Shown: one piece after another, positions 26,699-36,142 of the stretch | Layout of the letters: the number at the start of each line of letters is the position of its first letter | Position numbering within the stretch: position 1 is the first letter of the stretch | Translations under genes and position numbers: made by a program | DNA from: Peptococcaceae bacterium CEB3 | GTDB taxonomy: Bacteria > Bacillota > Desulfitobacteriia > Desulfitobacteriales > Desulfitobacteriaceae | Direction: 5' to 3' | Length of the DNA: 64,000 nt | NCBI GenBank assembly: GCA_001029295.1 | Contig: LDXJ01000057.1 | Location: forward strand, 124,001 to 188,000 | Notes under the pieces: model-generated | The model's database searches: none | What the model was told of the DNA's origin: nothing | The model's input: the letters and a program-made list of their open reading frames with translations, nothing else

Positions 26699-26759
26699 TG
26701 TGGCACTCCATCCTTTGGGAAGTATGTCCTCAAGTTTTCGGACTGAGGCCCACGAACAA

Positions 26760-26804
26760 ACCCGCCTTTTCCCTATGGGTAAAACCATGGGGCTTACGGC
26801 GGGT
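26760..26804 (+). ncRNA. Two-tier hairpin between khpA and rimM
   Basis: ACCCGCC (26760-26766) pairs with GGCGGGT (26798-26804). Inside, CCCTATGG (26771-26778) pairs with CCATGGGG (26785-26792, one G-U) around the loop GTAAAA. The two helices are separated by small internal loops. It lies in a 190-base non-coding gap and has no T-run, so it is more likely an mRNA leader element than a terminator. Confidence 0.5.
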
Positions 26805-26888
26805 TACGGTTCTGTCAGGGAGCCTGTCTGACTGAAGTCAGAGCCATGCCGGCGGTACGGCGGGGAAAAAAAGGAGCCGGATCAGGTT

Positions 26889-27389
26889 ATGAATGAAGTG
26901 CTGATCGGAGAGGTGCTGCGCCCACACGGTTTACACGGGGAAGTCAAAGTATATCCTATCACCCGGGATCCCGGGCGTTTCACCAAGCTGAAGGAAGTCA
27001 TCCTGATGAAAGGGGCGGCGAGGCTCCAGCTGACACTCCGGAGCGTCCGCGTGTTGCCGGATTTTGTCTATCTGGCTTTTGACGGGGTGGAGAGTGCGGA
27101 GGAAGCCGAAAAACTGAGGGGTTGGCAAATCGGTATTGACCGCTCGAAGGTCCCTCCTTTGCAAGAGGGTTGGTACTATTTCGAATTGGAAGGCATGGAG
27201 GTGTACCAGCGGGGGGTCTGTCTGGGCACCCTGGTGCAGGTCTTGGCGACCGGGGCCAACGATGTCTATGTGGTGAAAGGGGAGCGGGGGGAATTTTGTG
27301 TCCCGGCACTGAAAAGCGTGGTCAGGAATGTGGATGTGGCCGGACGGAGAATGGATGTTGAACTTCCGCCGGGTCTCTTGGAGGATTAG
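26889..27389 (+). CDS. rimM: 16S rRNA processing protein RimM
   Basis: RimM binds S19 and helps mature the 30S head. The 166-residue product starts with a reductase-like barrel, IGEVLRPHGLHGEVKVYP, and ends with the PRC-barrel domain (WYYFELEGMEVY...GANDVYVVKG). It is followed three bases later by trmD. Confidence 0.95.
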   Translation: MNEVLIGEVLRPHGLHGEVKVYPITRDPGRFTKLKEVILMKGAARLQLTLRSVRVLPDFVYLAFDGVESAEEAEKLRGWQIGIDRSKVPPLQEGWYYFELEGMEVYQRGVCLGTLVQVLATGANDVYVVKGERGEFCVPALKSVVRNVDVAGRRMDVELPPGLLED

Positions 27390-27392
27390 GAC

Positions 27393-28199
27393 ATGCGCTT
27401 TGTCGTGCTCACTTTGTTTCCCGAGATGCTGGCCCCGTTGCGCGAGAGTATTTTGAAAAGGGCCCAAGAGGCGGGGTTAATTGAAATCAGGCTCGTAAAC
27501 TTCCGGGATTATGCCCTGAGCAAACATAAGAACGTCGACGATGAGCCTTACGGCGGCGGGGCCGGCATGCTGCTGAAACCGGAGCCGCTCTTTGCGGCGG
27601 TACGGGCTTTGCCGGAACCGCAAGGAGCGTCCGGGCGGCGGATTGTTCTTCTGTCGCCTCAGGGCAGAATGTTCTCGCAGAGAATTGCCGCCGAATTGAG
27701 CCGTTATGAAGAACTGGTTTTCCTCTGCGGGCACTATGAAGGATTTGATGAGCGGATTCGAGCGCTGGCCGACGAAGAGGTGTCTTTGGGCGATTTCGTT
27801 TTAACCGGAGGCGAATTGGCGGCCGCTGCCATGATCGATGCCATCGCCCGTCTTGTCCCCGGGGTTCTCGGGCAGAGCGCATCCCTGCGGGAGGAATCCT
27901 GTGCGGATGGGGTCTTGGAGTATCCGCAGTATACCCGGCCGGAGGATTTTGAAGGGAGACAAGTGCCGGAGGTTCTGCTGTCCGGCCACCATGCCCGAAT
28001 TGCGCGCTGGCGCCGTAAGGAAAGTTTGCGCCGGACGTTCCTGCGGCGTCCGGACCTGTGGGAACGCCTCGTTTTTAAGGCGGAAGACTACTCCGTTTTG
28101 GAGGAACTGGCCGAGGAAATTCCTTCGCTGGAGGAGTGGCGCGACAGGTGGCGGGACTTGGCACCGCGGCCGAAAACGCGGAGAAAGAAAAGCCTCTGA
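27393..28199 (+). CDS. trmD: tRNA (guanine37-N1)-methyltransferase TrmD
   Basis: TrmD methylates G37 next to the anticodon and prevents +1 frameshifting. The 268-residue SPOUT-fold enzyme begins RFVVLTLFPEML, has DDEPYGGGAGMLLKPEPLF, and the trefoil knot CGHYEGFDERI...SLGDFVLTGGE that binds S-adenosylmethionine. The C-terminal part LSGHHARIARWRR is standard. Confidence 0.96.
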   Translation: MRFVVLTLFPEMLAPLRESILKRAQEAGLIEIRLVNFRDYALSKHKNVDDEPYGGGAGMLLKPEPLFAAVRALPEPQGASGRRIVLLSPQGRMFSQRIAAELSRYEELVFLCGHYEGFDERIRALADEEVSLGDFVLTGGELAAAAMIDAIARLVPGVLGQSASLREESCADGVLEYPQYTRPEDFEGRQVPEVLLSGHHARIARWRRKESLRRTFLRRPDLWERLVFKAEDYSVLEELAEEIPSLEEWRDRWRDLAPRPKTRRKKSL

Positions 28200-28582
28200 C
28201 ACCTCTGACATCAAACGTCTAACATCTAGTTTCTAACATCGAGCTTCTGACTTCAGAGATCTGGACATGATATTACCGGATGAGTCGAACAATCGCTACT
28301 GAGAGCTCAGTAGCCCCCGACACCGCCGGAAATCTGGCACTTCAGCCGTGCTAACTGTTTGTGCAAACGATTTTGGTGATACTTTTTTGTTGTCAGCCGA
28401 CGGGCGGAAAGCTGTTCGGTAAGCTTGAGCAGTTAGAGCCGGTACTACTCGATAAAAAGTAATTCCCGATTTTCTGCCGAGTAGATTACAAGGATTAGCT
28501 AATCACCAATAACTCTTGTTGCATCGTTGCTATGTCCAGAGTTCTGGACTTCCGACTTCCGACTTCTGATTTGGAGGGTATT
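28200..28582. other. Non-coding gap with degenerate repeats and palindromes
   Basis: No supported gene. It begins with an irregular array of CTCTGACAC/TCTAACATC-like units (about 28193-28255). It then holds CTACTGAG...CTCAGTAG (28296-28313) and a spaced CTACTCG...CGAGTAG pair. It ends with two exact TCCGACT heptamers (28551-28564) just before the next ribosome site. A structured RNA is possible but none was recognised. Confidence 0.6.
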
Positions 28583-29140
28583 GTGGGGGAACTCTATTTA
28601 GCCTTAGTTCATGCTCCGGTTTACAATAAGAATGAAGCTATTGTGGCGACTTCCATCACTAATCTTGACCTGCATGACATCGCCAGGGCGGCGGCGACCT
28701 TTGGCGTGAAGCGCTATTATGTCGTCCATCCGGCCGAAGCGCAGCAGGCTCTCGCCCGCCGGATCATGGGCTTTTGGCAGGAAGGATTTGGCGCCGAATA
28801 CAATCCCGACCGGCGGGAGGCATTCACCAGGGTCAGGCTGGTGGCGAACTTGGACGAGGCTAAGGCGGAAATTCGGGAGAGTGAAGGGCAGCCTCCGCTG
28901 CTGGTGGCGACGGACGCCAGGCAATACCCGAACACGATCACTTATCCGGACCTGCGCCGGCGCTTGGAGGAGGAAGACACGCCCTGCCTGCTCCTTTTTG
29001 GCACCGGTTGGGGGCTCTTGCCGCGTGATGTGGCCAATGCGGATTTAGTTCTGGCGCCGGTGTTCGGCCCGGGTGAATACAATCATTTGTCCGTCCGTTC
29101 CGCCGCGGCCATCATCTTGGACCGGCTGCGGGGTCACTGA
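28583..29140 (+). CDS. SPOUT-like RNA methyltransferase of the trmD-rplS cluster
   Basis: This 185-residue protein belongs to a family found between trmD and rplS in clostridia and Thermotoga (COG4752 type), a predicted knotted SAM-dependent RNA methyltransferase with unassigned substrate. Visible landmarks are LYLALVHAPVYNKN at the start, SITNLDLHDIARAA, LLLFGTGWGLL and a C-terminal knot with GPGEYNHLSVRSAAAIILDR. GTG 28583 was chosen because ttggaggg lies four bases upstream; the frame opens earlier at 28532 without one. Confidence 0.85.
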   Translation: MGELYLALVHAPVYNKNEAIVATSITNLDLHDIARAAATFGVKRYYVVHPAEAQQALARRIMGFWQEGFGAEYNPDRREAFTRVRLVANLDEAKAEIRESEGQPPLLVATDARQYPNTITYPDLRRRLEEEDTPCLLLFGTGWGLLPRDVANADLVLAPVFGPGEYNHLSVRSAAAIILDRLRGH

Positions 29141-29166
29141 GACGGCGGTTCAATTCAAGTCAGCAG

Positions 29167-29195
29167 TTGCGGAGCCAAAGAAGGTATGATAAAAT
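29167..29195 (+). promoter_or_regulatory. Promoter and leader of rplS
   Basis: TTGCGG and TAAAAT are separated by 17 bases. Downstream to 29320 lies a 120-base untranslated leader with TGGCAT...ATGCCA and several CCATGG-containing complementary segments. L19 leaders are known autoregulatory RNAs in Firmicutes; whether this one matches is not shown. Confidence 0.5.
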
Positions 29196-29332
29196 ACATT
29201 GGCATAATAAAATGCCATTGGCATGGTAAAGTCCATGGTGAAACCTAAGGTGAAGCCCATGGGTGTGATGACGGATGGTCCGCTGGCTGTGAAACTGCCA
29301 TGAACATCTAGGCAAGGAAGGGGGGAATTCGA

Positions 29333-29674
29333 ATGGATTACATTCGCATGATTGAAGAAGAACAGATGAAAAAGGATCTTCCTTCCTTTCGTCCAGGGGA
29401 CACCGTGAAAGTGCATGTACGCGTGGTGGAAGGTACTCGGGAACGCATTCAGATTTTTGAAGGTGTCGTGATCAAAATCAAGGGTGGCGGGTTAAGAGAA
29501 ACGTTTACCGTGCGCCGCGTCACTTACGGCGTCGGGGTAGAGCGAACTTTCCCGCTTCATTCGCCGAGGATTGACAAGATCGAAGTGGCCAGGCGCGGAA
29601 TTGTGCGCAGGGCCAAGCTCTATTATCTGCGCGGCTTATCGGGCAAAGCGGCCCGGATTCGGGAGCGTCGCTAG
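29333..29674 (+). CDS. rplS: 50S ribosomal protein L19
   Basis: This 113-residue L19 lies at the 30S-50S interface. It is recognised by [16 protein letters not shown] and the central [11 protein letters not shown]...FTVRR block and ends with the basic tail. aaggaagggggg precedes the ATG. A terminator 88 bases downstream ends the unit. Confidence 0.97.
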   Translation: MDYIRMIEEEQMKKDLPSFRPGDTVKVHVRVVEGTRERIQIFEGVVIKIKGGGLRETFTVRRVTYGVGVERTFPLHSPRIDKIEVARRGIVRRAKLYYLRGLSGKAARIRERR

Positions 29675-29761
29675 TTCAAGAGTGCAAAAAACTTGGAGCA
29701 AAGCCACAATCCTTTGACTTCGGTCAGGGACAGTTGAAACTATGCACCCTGATAGGCGAAG

Positions 29762-29793
29762 AAAGGGCCGGAGAGTATCCGGCTCTTTCTTTT
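29762..29793 (+). terminator. Rho-independent terminator downstream of rplS
   Basis: AAAGGGCCGGA pairs with TCCGGCTCTTT (one G-U) around a 5-base loop and is followed by CTTTT. Confidence 0.8.
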
Positions 29794-29953
29794 CGATTTA
29801 CCCCGATTATCCCGAAATCCCCAGGGCCTTTCAACCATAGGGTCCTAAGGCGTCCGCACCTTTCTTAGACTCAAGCGAAGGGCGGGTCGCCGGGATGACC
29901 GGGCTCGTCAGATCGAATATCCCTTTAGCGTACGGGAAGGAAGTGCTATACTG

Positions 29954-29995
29954 GAGGTGCGAGGTGCGAGGTGCGAGGTGCGAGGCGCGAGGCGC
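29954..29995 (+). repeat. Six tandem 7-bp units (GAGGTGC/GAGGCGC)
   Basis: Four GAGGTGC units and two GAGGCGC units are contiguous, inside the 465-base gap between rplS and lepB. Apart from this array and the terminator at 29762-29793, the gap holds no recognisable gene. The 7-base period equals that of the TCYGACY arrays elsewhere in the window. Confidence 0.9.
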
Positions 29996-30139
29996 GATAC
30001 CACAGTTGCGATATTTGAAGTGCCACAACGGGAGTACCCCGGCGGAGATGTCATACTGAGAGACGGCCGCTGGTATGCTTCTTCTTGCCCTTGCCCATAC
30101 TAAAGCCGGAGATAAAAGGGCAAGAGAGGAGCATCGCGC

Positions 30140-30652
30140 ATGTTGCGACAAGGTTTCCGGTCATGGTGGGCCGCGGGGATTCTGGGCATTTTTTTGATTC
30201 TGTTGGGTGTTGTCCGCTGGCTGGTGATCCAGCCTTATGTGATTTCTTCTTCATCCATGGAACCGACGCTCAGGAGCGGAGACCGCGTGCTGGTCAACCG
30301 TTTGGCTTACCGTAATGGTGCCCCCTCTCGGGGGGATATTATTGTTTTTGCCTATCCCAAAGATCCTAAGAGAACGTTTGTCAAGCGGGTTATTGCCGTA
30401 CCGGGGGAAACTGTGGAACTGCGGGGAAACCAGGTCTTCATCGACGGACAGGTGCTGCGGGAGCCTTACTTGAAGCCGGGGGATTATCCGCCTTACGGTC
30501 CGGAGACGGTTCCGCGGGGAAAGGTCTTGGTTTTGGGGGATAATCGGCGTCAGAGCGAGGATTCCAGGGCGTGGGGACTCCTTCCCCAAAGCGCGATTAT
30601 CGGCAAGGTCTGGCTGACGTATTTTCCGTTTCAGCGCTGGAGGTTGTTTTAA
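30140..30652 (+). CDS. lepB: Signal peptidase I
   Basis: Signal peptidase I removes signal peptides from secreted proteins at the outer face of the membrane. The 170-residue product has one N-terminal membrane anchor (about residues 10-30), then the serine of the catalytic dyad in SSSSMEPTL (about residue 39), the lysine in FVKRVIAVPGE (about residue 81) and the conserved GDNRRQSEDSR box. It is the short Gram-positive type. It starts the lepB-rbgA pair. Confidence 0.96.
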   Translation: MLRQGFRSWWAAGILGIFLILLGVVRWLVIQPYVISSSSMEPTLRSGDRVLVNRLAYRNGAPSRGDIIVFAYPKDPKRTFVKRVIAVPGETVELRGNQVFIDGQVLREPYLKPGDYPPYGPETVPRGKVLVLGDNRRQSEDSRAWGLLPQSAIIGKVWLTYFPFQRWRLF

Positions 30653-30691
30653 GGGTTGCGGCGAGCCTGCCGGAACCCGGACGGAGGGTTC

Positions 30692-31522
30692 ATGAGTATT
30701 CAATGGTTTCCCGGTCACATGGCGAAGACCAAGAGACTGCTTACGGAGCAGCTTCAGTGGGTGGATGCCGTCGTCGAACTGGCGGACGCCCGGATCCCGG
30801 TGAGCAGCCGCAATCCGGTTTTGCTCGGGCTTTTGGGCAATAAGCCCAGGCTTTTGCTCTTGAATAAAGCCGATTTGGCCGACGAGGTTTGGACAAAACG
30901 CTGGCTGGAGGGCCTGCGGGGACAGGGCCCTGCCTTCGGTATCAGCGCCGTCTCGGGGCAAGGTTTGGGCAGGATCACGCCGGAGTTGGCGAAGATCACG
31001 GCTGACAGAGCCTCGCGCCTGGCGTGGAAAGGACTGCGCCCCCGACCGATGCGGGTCATGGTCGTGGGGATTCCGAATATCGGCAAATCCTCTTTGATCA
31101 ACCAAATTGCCGGGGGCAGCAAAGCGAAAACGGGGGATAAGCCCGGAATTACCCGAGGAAATCAGTGGATACGAATTCATGAAAAGATAGAGCTTTTGGA
31201 TACTCCCGGTCTGCTCTGGCCCAAATTCGAGAATCCCGAGGTGGGCCGGAAACTGGCCGCAACGGGGGCCGTGAAGGATGAGGTTTTCGACGCGGAGGAG
31301 TTGGCGAACTGGCTGCTCATTTGGCTGAAAGGGAATAATGCCGAGGTACTGAGTCCCTATGAGAGTCGGGGCGAAGCCACGTTGGAGGAGATCGGGCGCC
31401 TGAGAGGCTGTCTGATGGCGGGGGGCCGGGTTGACACCGGCAAAGCCGCGCAAGAATTTCTGCGGGAATTCCGGCGCGGACGCTTGGGGCGCAACACCTT
31501 GGATCGCTTTCACGATACATAG
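30692..31522 (+). CDS. rbgA: Ribosome biogenesis GTPase RbgA (YlqF)
   Basis: RbgA is a circularly permuted GTPase needed for late 50S assembly (loading of L16). The 276-residue product starts IQWFPGHMAKTKR. It shows the permuted motif order G4 NKAD first, then G1 GIPNIGKSS, G2 region GITRGNQ and G3 DTPG. ATG 30692 follows ggaggg by two bases; an ORF start at 30656 is unlikely. Confidence 0.95.
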   Translation: MSIQWFPGHMAKTKRLLTEQLQWVDAVVELADARIPVSSRNPVLLGLLGNKPRLLLLNKADLADEVWTKRWLEGLRGQGPAFGISAVSGQGLGRITPELAKITADRASRLAWKGLRPRPMRVMVVGIPNIGKSSLINQIAGGSKAKTGDKPGITRGNQWIRIHEKIELLDTPGLLWPKFENPEVGRKLAATGAVKDEVFDAEELANWLLIWLKGNNAEVLSPYESRGEATLEEIGRLRGCLMAGGRVDTGKAAQEFLREFRRGRLGRNTLDRFHDT

Positions 31523-31808
31523 GCCTTGAATGTTTGGGGTAAGCTAACTGGGATCCGGCGGGGTGTACTCCGGGCATAGGCTTAAACTATGTCAAGTATT
31601 TCTCCGTTAAGAATAGGCGTATAATATTTAACTATGTCCCGAAATGGCGTGGGAAAAAAGGAAGTTTGGTCTCAGTGTCGAAATGACTAAGGGGGCAGTC
31701 TGGCTTGGAAATGGGTGCGCGGTGGGGCGTCCCGGCGCTTGTTCGTCTTAGGGCGGAGGGGCCCGGCTGGCGGCCGCTGAACGGTTGCATCAGAGAGAGG
31801 CGTGCGCT

Positions 31809-32498
31809 GTGGTGAAGGATTCGGAGGAGCGCCCGATCATGCGCTCGGCGGCACAAGAGGCGGAAGAGGCCCGGATCAAGGGACTCCTGCAAGTCGAGGA
31901 GGGCCTTTGGCAACAGGGCTTTCTCCTGGTGGCCGGCCTTGACGAGGCGGGGCGGGGGCCGCTGGCGGGCCCGGTCTTCGCGGCGGCCTGTATTCTTCCG
32001 GCGCGTTTTCGGCTGCCCGGGCTTAACGATTCAAAATTGCTCAGTGTCAAGAAAAGAGAAGCCCTCTTTCCTCTGATCCAAGCCCAGGCCTTGGCCTGGG
32101 CCGTGGCTGAAGCCAGTGTGGAGGAAATTGACTCCTTGAATATTTTGCAAGCGACAAAACTAGCCATGGTGCGGGCGGTGGACGCTCTGAGAGTGAAGCC
32201 CCACTACCTTTTAATTGACGCCCTGGAGCTGCCCTTGGCGCTGCCCCAGCGCGGGTTAATAGGCGGAGACCGCTTGAGTGCCAGTATCGCGGCTGCTTCG
32301 ATCCTGGCTAAGGTTGAACGGGACAAACTCATGGAGCGGCTGGACGCGCTTTATCCGGGGTACGGTTTTGCCCGGCATAAAGGGTATGGGACGCGGGAGC
32401 ACTTGCAAGCCCTGCAAGAGTTAGGCCCGTGTCCGGCCCACCGCCGCAGTTTTGCACCGGTTCGCACCTGGGCAAGCGGGAAAACTGAATTCATTTGA
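31809..32498 (+). CDS. rnhB: Ribonuclease HII
   Basis: RNase HII removes RNA from RNA-DNA hybrids and single ribonucleotides from DNA. The 229-residue product has a non-conserved N-terminal stretch of about 40 residues, then the catalytic [19 protein letters not shown] (metal-binding Asp-Glu), the second acidic site around LLIDALELP, and [13 protein letters not shown]. The GTG at 31809 has agagagg upstream; GTG 31812 and ATG 31839 are alternatives. The 260-base gap before it contains a TATAAT at 31620-31625 that may belong to its promoter. Confidence 0.92.
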   Translation: MVKDSEERPIMRSAAQEAEEARIKGLLQVEEGLWQQGFLLVAGLDEAGRGPLAGPVFAAACILPARFRLPGLNDSKLLSVKKREALFPLIQAQALAWAVAEASVEEIDSLNILQATKLAMVRAVDALRVKPHYLLIDALELPLALPQRGLIGGDRLSASIAAASILAKVERDKLMERLDALYPGYGFARHKGYGTREHLQALQELGPCPAHRRSFAPVRTWASGKTEFI

Positions 32499-32523
32499 CG
32501 CGATCCTGGGATTGTGGCAAAAT
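32495..32523 (+). promoter_or_regulatory. Candidate promoter of the complex I operon
   Basis: TTGACG overlaps the rnhB stop, with CAAAAT 17 bases on. An A/T-rich TATATATAAG stretch at about 32534-32543 is an alternative -10. The nuoA start lies 54 bases downstream of the CAAAAT. Confidence 0.45.
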
Positions 32524-32576
32524 GAGTTTGGCTTATATATAAGATAAAAATATAGAATGAAGGGAGGGTAAAGGAG

Positions 32577-32933
32577 ATGTCTGATAATTTTGCTGCCGTA
32601 GGGGTTTTGTTGATTTTCGCGATTGCACTGCCGCTGATTATGATGGCTGTTCCCAAATTGATTGCTCCGAATAAGCCCAATAAGGAGAAGCTTACGCCAT
32701 ATGAATGCGGAAACGAAACCATCGGCAGGACCTGGATTGGCTTCAAGAGCAACTATTTCCTGTATGCGCTCGTGTTCACCGCTTTTGACGTAGAAACGGT
32801 GTTCCTGTATCCGTGGGCTCTGACGTTCCGTAAACTGGGGACCTTTGCGTTTGTGGAAATGTTCGTCTTTATCGCCATTCTCTTGGTCGGTTTCTGGTAT
32901 GCTTGGAAGGAAGGTGCTTTGGAGTGGATGTAG
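32577..32933 (+). CDS. nuoA: NADH-quinone oxidoreductase subunit A
   Basis: NuoA is a small membrane subunit of complex I near the quinone-channel entrance. The 118 residues have three membrane helices and the conserved loop [10 protein letters not shown], followed by [12 protein letters not shown] with its buried acidic residues. It is first of eleven consecutive nuo genes. A ggagggtaaaggag site precedes the ATG. Confidence 0.96.
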   Translation: MSDNFAAVGVLLIFAIALPLIMMAVPKLIAPNKPNKEKLTPYECGNETIGRTWIGFKSNYFLYALVFTAFDVETVFLYPWALTFRKLGTFAFVEMFVFIAILLVGFWYAWKEGALEWM

Positions 32934-33445
32934 CAAAAGAAAAAGAGCTCCGCGAGGCTGAATTGCTGGTGGAAAAGAATGTCCTTGTCACCACGATAGA
33001 CAAAGCGCTCAACTGGGCTCGGGGGCACTCCTTCTGGCCGGTCACCATGGGTTTGGCTTGCTGCGCGATTGAGATGATGGCCACGGGGGATTCCCGTTAT
33101 GACATTGCGCGTTTTGGCTGGGAAGTGTTTCGGGCTTCACCGCGTCAGGCCGATCTGATGATCGTGGCGGGGACCTGCACCCGGAAAATGGCGCCTCTTT
33201 TGCGGCGGATCTATGATCAGATGCCGGAGCCCAAGTGGGTGATCGCCATGGGCAGCTGTGCTACCGCTGGCGGGCCTTTTATCGATTCCTACGCTATGAT
33301 TCCCGGAGTGGACAAGGTGGTGCCGGTAGACGTCTATATCCCCGGGTGTCCCCCGCGTCCGGAGTCTTTGCTATACGGGATTCTGCAGCTTCAGCAAAAG
33401 GTTGCCAATCCCGCCAAGGTGAGGTTGATGCAACATGGGAAATAA
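32924..33445 (+). CDS. nuoB: NADH-quinone oxidoreductase subunit B
   Basis: NuoB carries cluster N2, the terminal [4Fe-4S] that reduces quinone. The 173-residue product shows all four cysteine positions: the tandem pair in [10 protein letters not shown], then AGTCTRKM... and IPGCPPRPE, with the conserved MGSCA in between. GTG 32924 was chosen; it overlaps the nuoA stop. A TTG at 32903 would add seven residues. Confidence 0.96.
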   Translation: MDVAKEKELREAELLVEKNVLVTTIDKALNWARGHSFWPVTMGLACCAIEMMATGDSRYDIARFGWEVFRASPRQADLMIVAGTCTRKMAPLLRRIYDQMPEPKWVIAMGSCATAGGPFIDSYAMIPGVDKVVPVDVYIPGCPPRPESLLYGILQLQQKVANPAKVRLMQHGK

Positions 33446-33926
33446 AGAGATTTTGCGGCAGCGCGCAGAGGAACTGGCCGCTAAGGTGAACGGTGAAGTG
33501 GAAGAGCAAAACGGTGTCCTAGTCTTAAAAGTCAAGGGAGCATATCTCTCCGAGACCCTGAGCACCGCGAAAAGCTTCCCGGATGTTCCTTGTGATTTTC
33601 TCCACGACTTGACAGCCCTCGATCTGAAGGACCATTTTGAGGTCGTGTACCAGCTTTCAAGTTTACATGGCCCGCAGCGTCTGCGCGTGAAGGGAACGGT
33701 CGACCGGGAACATCCGGTTGTCAACAGTGTGACCCGTCTTTGGCGGGGGGCCAATTTCCTGGAACGGGAGGCCTATGATATGTTCGGCATTGAGTTTAAA
33801 GGTCATCCGAATCTTAAGCGCATTTACCTCTGGGACGATTTTGAGGGCTACCCGCTGCGCAAAGATTATGTGACCGAAAGCCTAGAGGAACGTTCGGTAG
33901 TCTTGCCACTGAAAAAAGGGGAATAG
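33435..33926 (+). CDS. nuoC: NADH-quinone oxidoreductase subunit C
   Basis: NuoC is a peripheral 30-kDa-type subunit, here separate from NuoD. The 163-residue product ends with the hallmark [20 protein letters not shown] and the [12 protein letters not shown] tail. It overlaps nuoB by 11 bases. Confidence 0.95.
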   Translation: MGNKEILRQRAEELAAKVNGEVEEQNGVLVLKVKGAYLSETLSTAKSFPDVPCDFLHDLTALDLKDHFEVVYQLSSLHGPQRLRVKGTVDREHPVVNSVTRLWRGANFLEREAYDMFGIEFKGHPNLKRIYLWDDFEGYPLRKDYVTESLEERSVVLPLKKGE

Positions 33927-33938
33927 GAGGGAGAAACC

Positions 33939-35042
33939 ATGGGATTGGAACGCACCGAAGAACTGTCTTTGAACATGGGCCCTCAGCACCCCAGCATGCA
34001 CGGTGTCTTCCGGATGGTCGTCACGTTTGACGGTGAAGTGATTACGAAGATCGAGCCAAAAGTGGGTTATTTGCACCGGGGCCTGGAGAAGTTGGCTGAG
34101 AGCCGGACTTACACGCAGTTCATTCCTTATACGGATCGCTTGGACTATTTATCCGCCCCGCATAACAATATGGCTTACGTGCAGACAGTGGAGAAGTTGA
34201 TGGGGGTTCAGCTGCCGGAGAGAGCCGAGTACTTAAGAGTGATTTTTGCCGAATTGGCCCGTATCGCCAGCCATTTGGTCTTTATCGCCAGCACCGCTTT
34301 GGACATGGCGGGCTGGACAGCCTGGACCTACTGTTTCAGGGACCGGGAAAGGATTTTGGATCTCTTCGAAATGAGCGCCGGCAGCCGTCTGACGGTTAAC
34401 GCCATGCGCATCGGGGGGTTCAGCCGGGATGTGCCGCCTGAGTTTTGGCCGGCTTTGAAGTCGTTCTTGGACGACCTGCCGGACATGATGGAAGAGTATT
34501 TCGGCATTTTTTACGGCAACGAAATCGTGATGGCGCGCCTGAAAAGCGTGGGCATCCTGCCCAAAGAATTGGCTGAGAATCTGTCCATCACCGGGCCGGT
34601 CTTGCGCGCTTCCGGGGTTCAGTACGATGTGCGCAAAGCGGAACCGTACGGGATTTATGACCGCTTTGATTTTGAGGTGCCGGTACGGTACGGCTGCGAC
34701 TCCTATGATCGCACCCTGCTGCGTCTGGACGAGATCAAAGAAAGCGCCAAGATTTTGCGCCAAGCCATGCGGGACATTCCGGAGGGCCCGGTGACAGCCA
34801 AGGTGTCCAAGATCATTAAGCCGCCGGCCGGTGAGGTCTACCACAGGGTGGAGAATCCCAAAGGGGAATTGGGCTTCTATATTGTCAGTGACGGCTCGCC
34901 CAAGCCGGCCCGCGTCCGCATTCGCTCCGGTACTTTTATCAACATCCAGATGCTTCCGATCGTGGCCTTGGGGTGGAAGATCCAGGATCTGATCGCGATT
35001 TTTGCCACCTTGGACGCCGTCTTGGGAGAAGTGGACAAGTAG
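33939..35042 (+). CDS. nuoD: NADH-quinone oxidoreductase subunit D
   Basis: NuoD is the 49-kDa-type subunit descended from the hydrogenase large subunit; it forms the quinone pocket with NuoB. The 367-residue product starts with [14 protein letters not shown] (quinone-site histidine loop) and has [14 protein letters not shown] and [10 protein letters not shown]. The hydrogenase Ni-binding cysteines are absent, as expected. A ggaggga site precedes the ATG. Confidence 0.97.
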   Translation: MGLERTEELSLNMGPQHPSMHGVFRMVVTFDGEVITKIEPKVGYLHRGLEKLAESRTYTQFIPYTDRLDYLSAPHNNMAYVQTVEKLMGVQLPERAEYLRVIFAELARIASHLVFIASTALDMAGWTAWTYCFRDRERILDLFEMSAGSRLTVNAMRIGGFSRDVPPEFWPALKSFLDDLPDMMEEYFGIFYGNEIVMARLKSVGILPKELAENLSITGPVLRASGVQYDVRKAEPYGIYDRFDFEVPVRYGCDSYDRTLLRLDEIKESAKILRQAMRDIPEGPVTAKVSKIIKPPAGEVYHRVENPKGELGFYIVSDGSPKPARVRIRSGTFINIQMLPIVALGWKIQDLIAIFATLDAVLGEVDK

Positions 35043-35082
35043 GAAATTTACTAACGGGAAATTCCCATGAGGGGAGAATGAA

Positions 35083-36138
35083 ATGAACGCTTTGAATCAA
35101 CTGCCCCTGAATATAGCGGCTGCCATCCGTTCATTGTTTGGCAATCCCCATTCCATCTGGGCTGATTTGACAATGGACATCATCAGTATTATTTTGGTCA
35201 TTGTCCTGGTTGTATTGGCAGCGCTGATTCTCATTTTGCTGGAACGCAAGGTAGCCGGCTGGACTTCGCAAAGGCCGGGTCCCAACCGTCTCGGTCCGCA
35301 CGGCTGGTTTCAAACGATTGCCGATGCCTTGAAGCTGATGGGGAAAGAGGATGTTACTCCGGCCGGGACTGATCGGCTGATGTTTAAAATCGCCCCCATG
35401 ATTATGTTTGCTCTGCCGATGATGACCCTGGCTATCATGCCTTATGGTCACGGAATGGCTCCGATTCGTCTTAATTTAGGAATAGTCTATTATCTGGCTA
35501 TTTCCGCGGTTTCGACTTTAGCCCTCCTGATGGCGGGATGGAGTTCCAACAATAAATACTCCCTCCTTGGGGGCATGCGGGCGGTGGCCCAAATGATCAG
35601 CTACGAAATTCCTTTGGTATTTTCTCTCCTGGGTGTGGTGATGATCACGCAGACGTTCAATCTGTCCCAAATCGTGGCGGATCAGCATACCATACCGTTC
35701 ATTGTCCTGCAGCCCTTGGCGTTTGTCATCTACCTCATTGCCGGGGTTGCCGAGGTTAACCGCGCCCCCTTTGATTTGGTGGAAGCGGATCAGGAAGTCG
35801 TCGCCGGGCCCTTCACGGAGTACACCGGCTTGCGCTGGGGTTTGTTTTTCTTAGGTGAGTACGGGAACATGACGGCGGTCGCCGCTTTAACCACGACCAT
35901 GTTTTTGGGTGGCTGGCAAGGGCCGGCCATACTTCCCGGTTATGTCTGGTTTTTCCTGAAAGTGGGCATCATCATCTTCTTCCAGATGTGGGTGCGCTGG
36001 ACTTTTCCCCGTATCAGGATTGACCACCTGATGGGGCTGGCTTGGAAAGTTCTCTTGCCACTTTCGATTCTCAATATCTTCTTAACGGGTGTGGGCATTT
36101 ATATTTACCAGCTCATCGTCCCGCGGATTGGAGGGTAA
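35083..36138 (+). CDS. nuoH: NADH-quinone oxidoreductase subunit H
   Basis: NuoH joins the peripheral arm to the proton-pumping arm and lines the quinone channel. The 351-residue product has about eight membrane helices, the family loop [18 protein letters not shown] and the acidic loop [15 protein letters not shown]. Confidence 0.97.
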   Translation: MNALNQLPLNIAAAIRSLFGNPHSIWADLTMDIISIILVIVLVVLAALILILLERKVAGWTSQRPGPNRLGPHGWFQTIADALKLMGKEDVTPAGTDRLMFKIAPMIMFALPMMTLAIMPYGHGMAPIRLNLGIVYYLAISAVSTLALLMAGWSSNNKYSLLGGMRAVAQMISYEIPLVFSLLGVVMITQTFNLSQIVADQHTIPFIVLQPLAFVIYLIAGVAEVNRAPFDLVEADQEVVAGPFTEYTGLRWGLFFLGEYGNMTAVAALTTTMFLGGWQGPAILPGYVWFFLKVGIIIFFQMWVRWTFPRIRIDHLMGLAWKVLLPLSILNIFLTGVGIYIYQLIVPRIGG

Positions 36139-36142
36139 GCGA

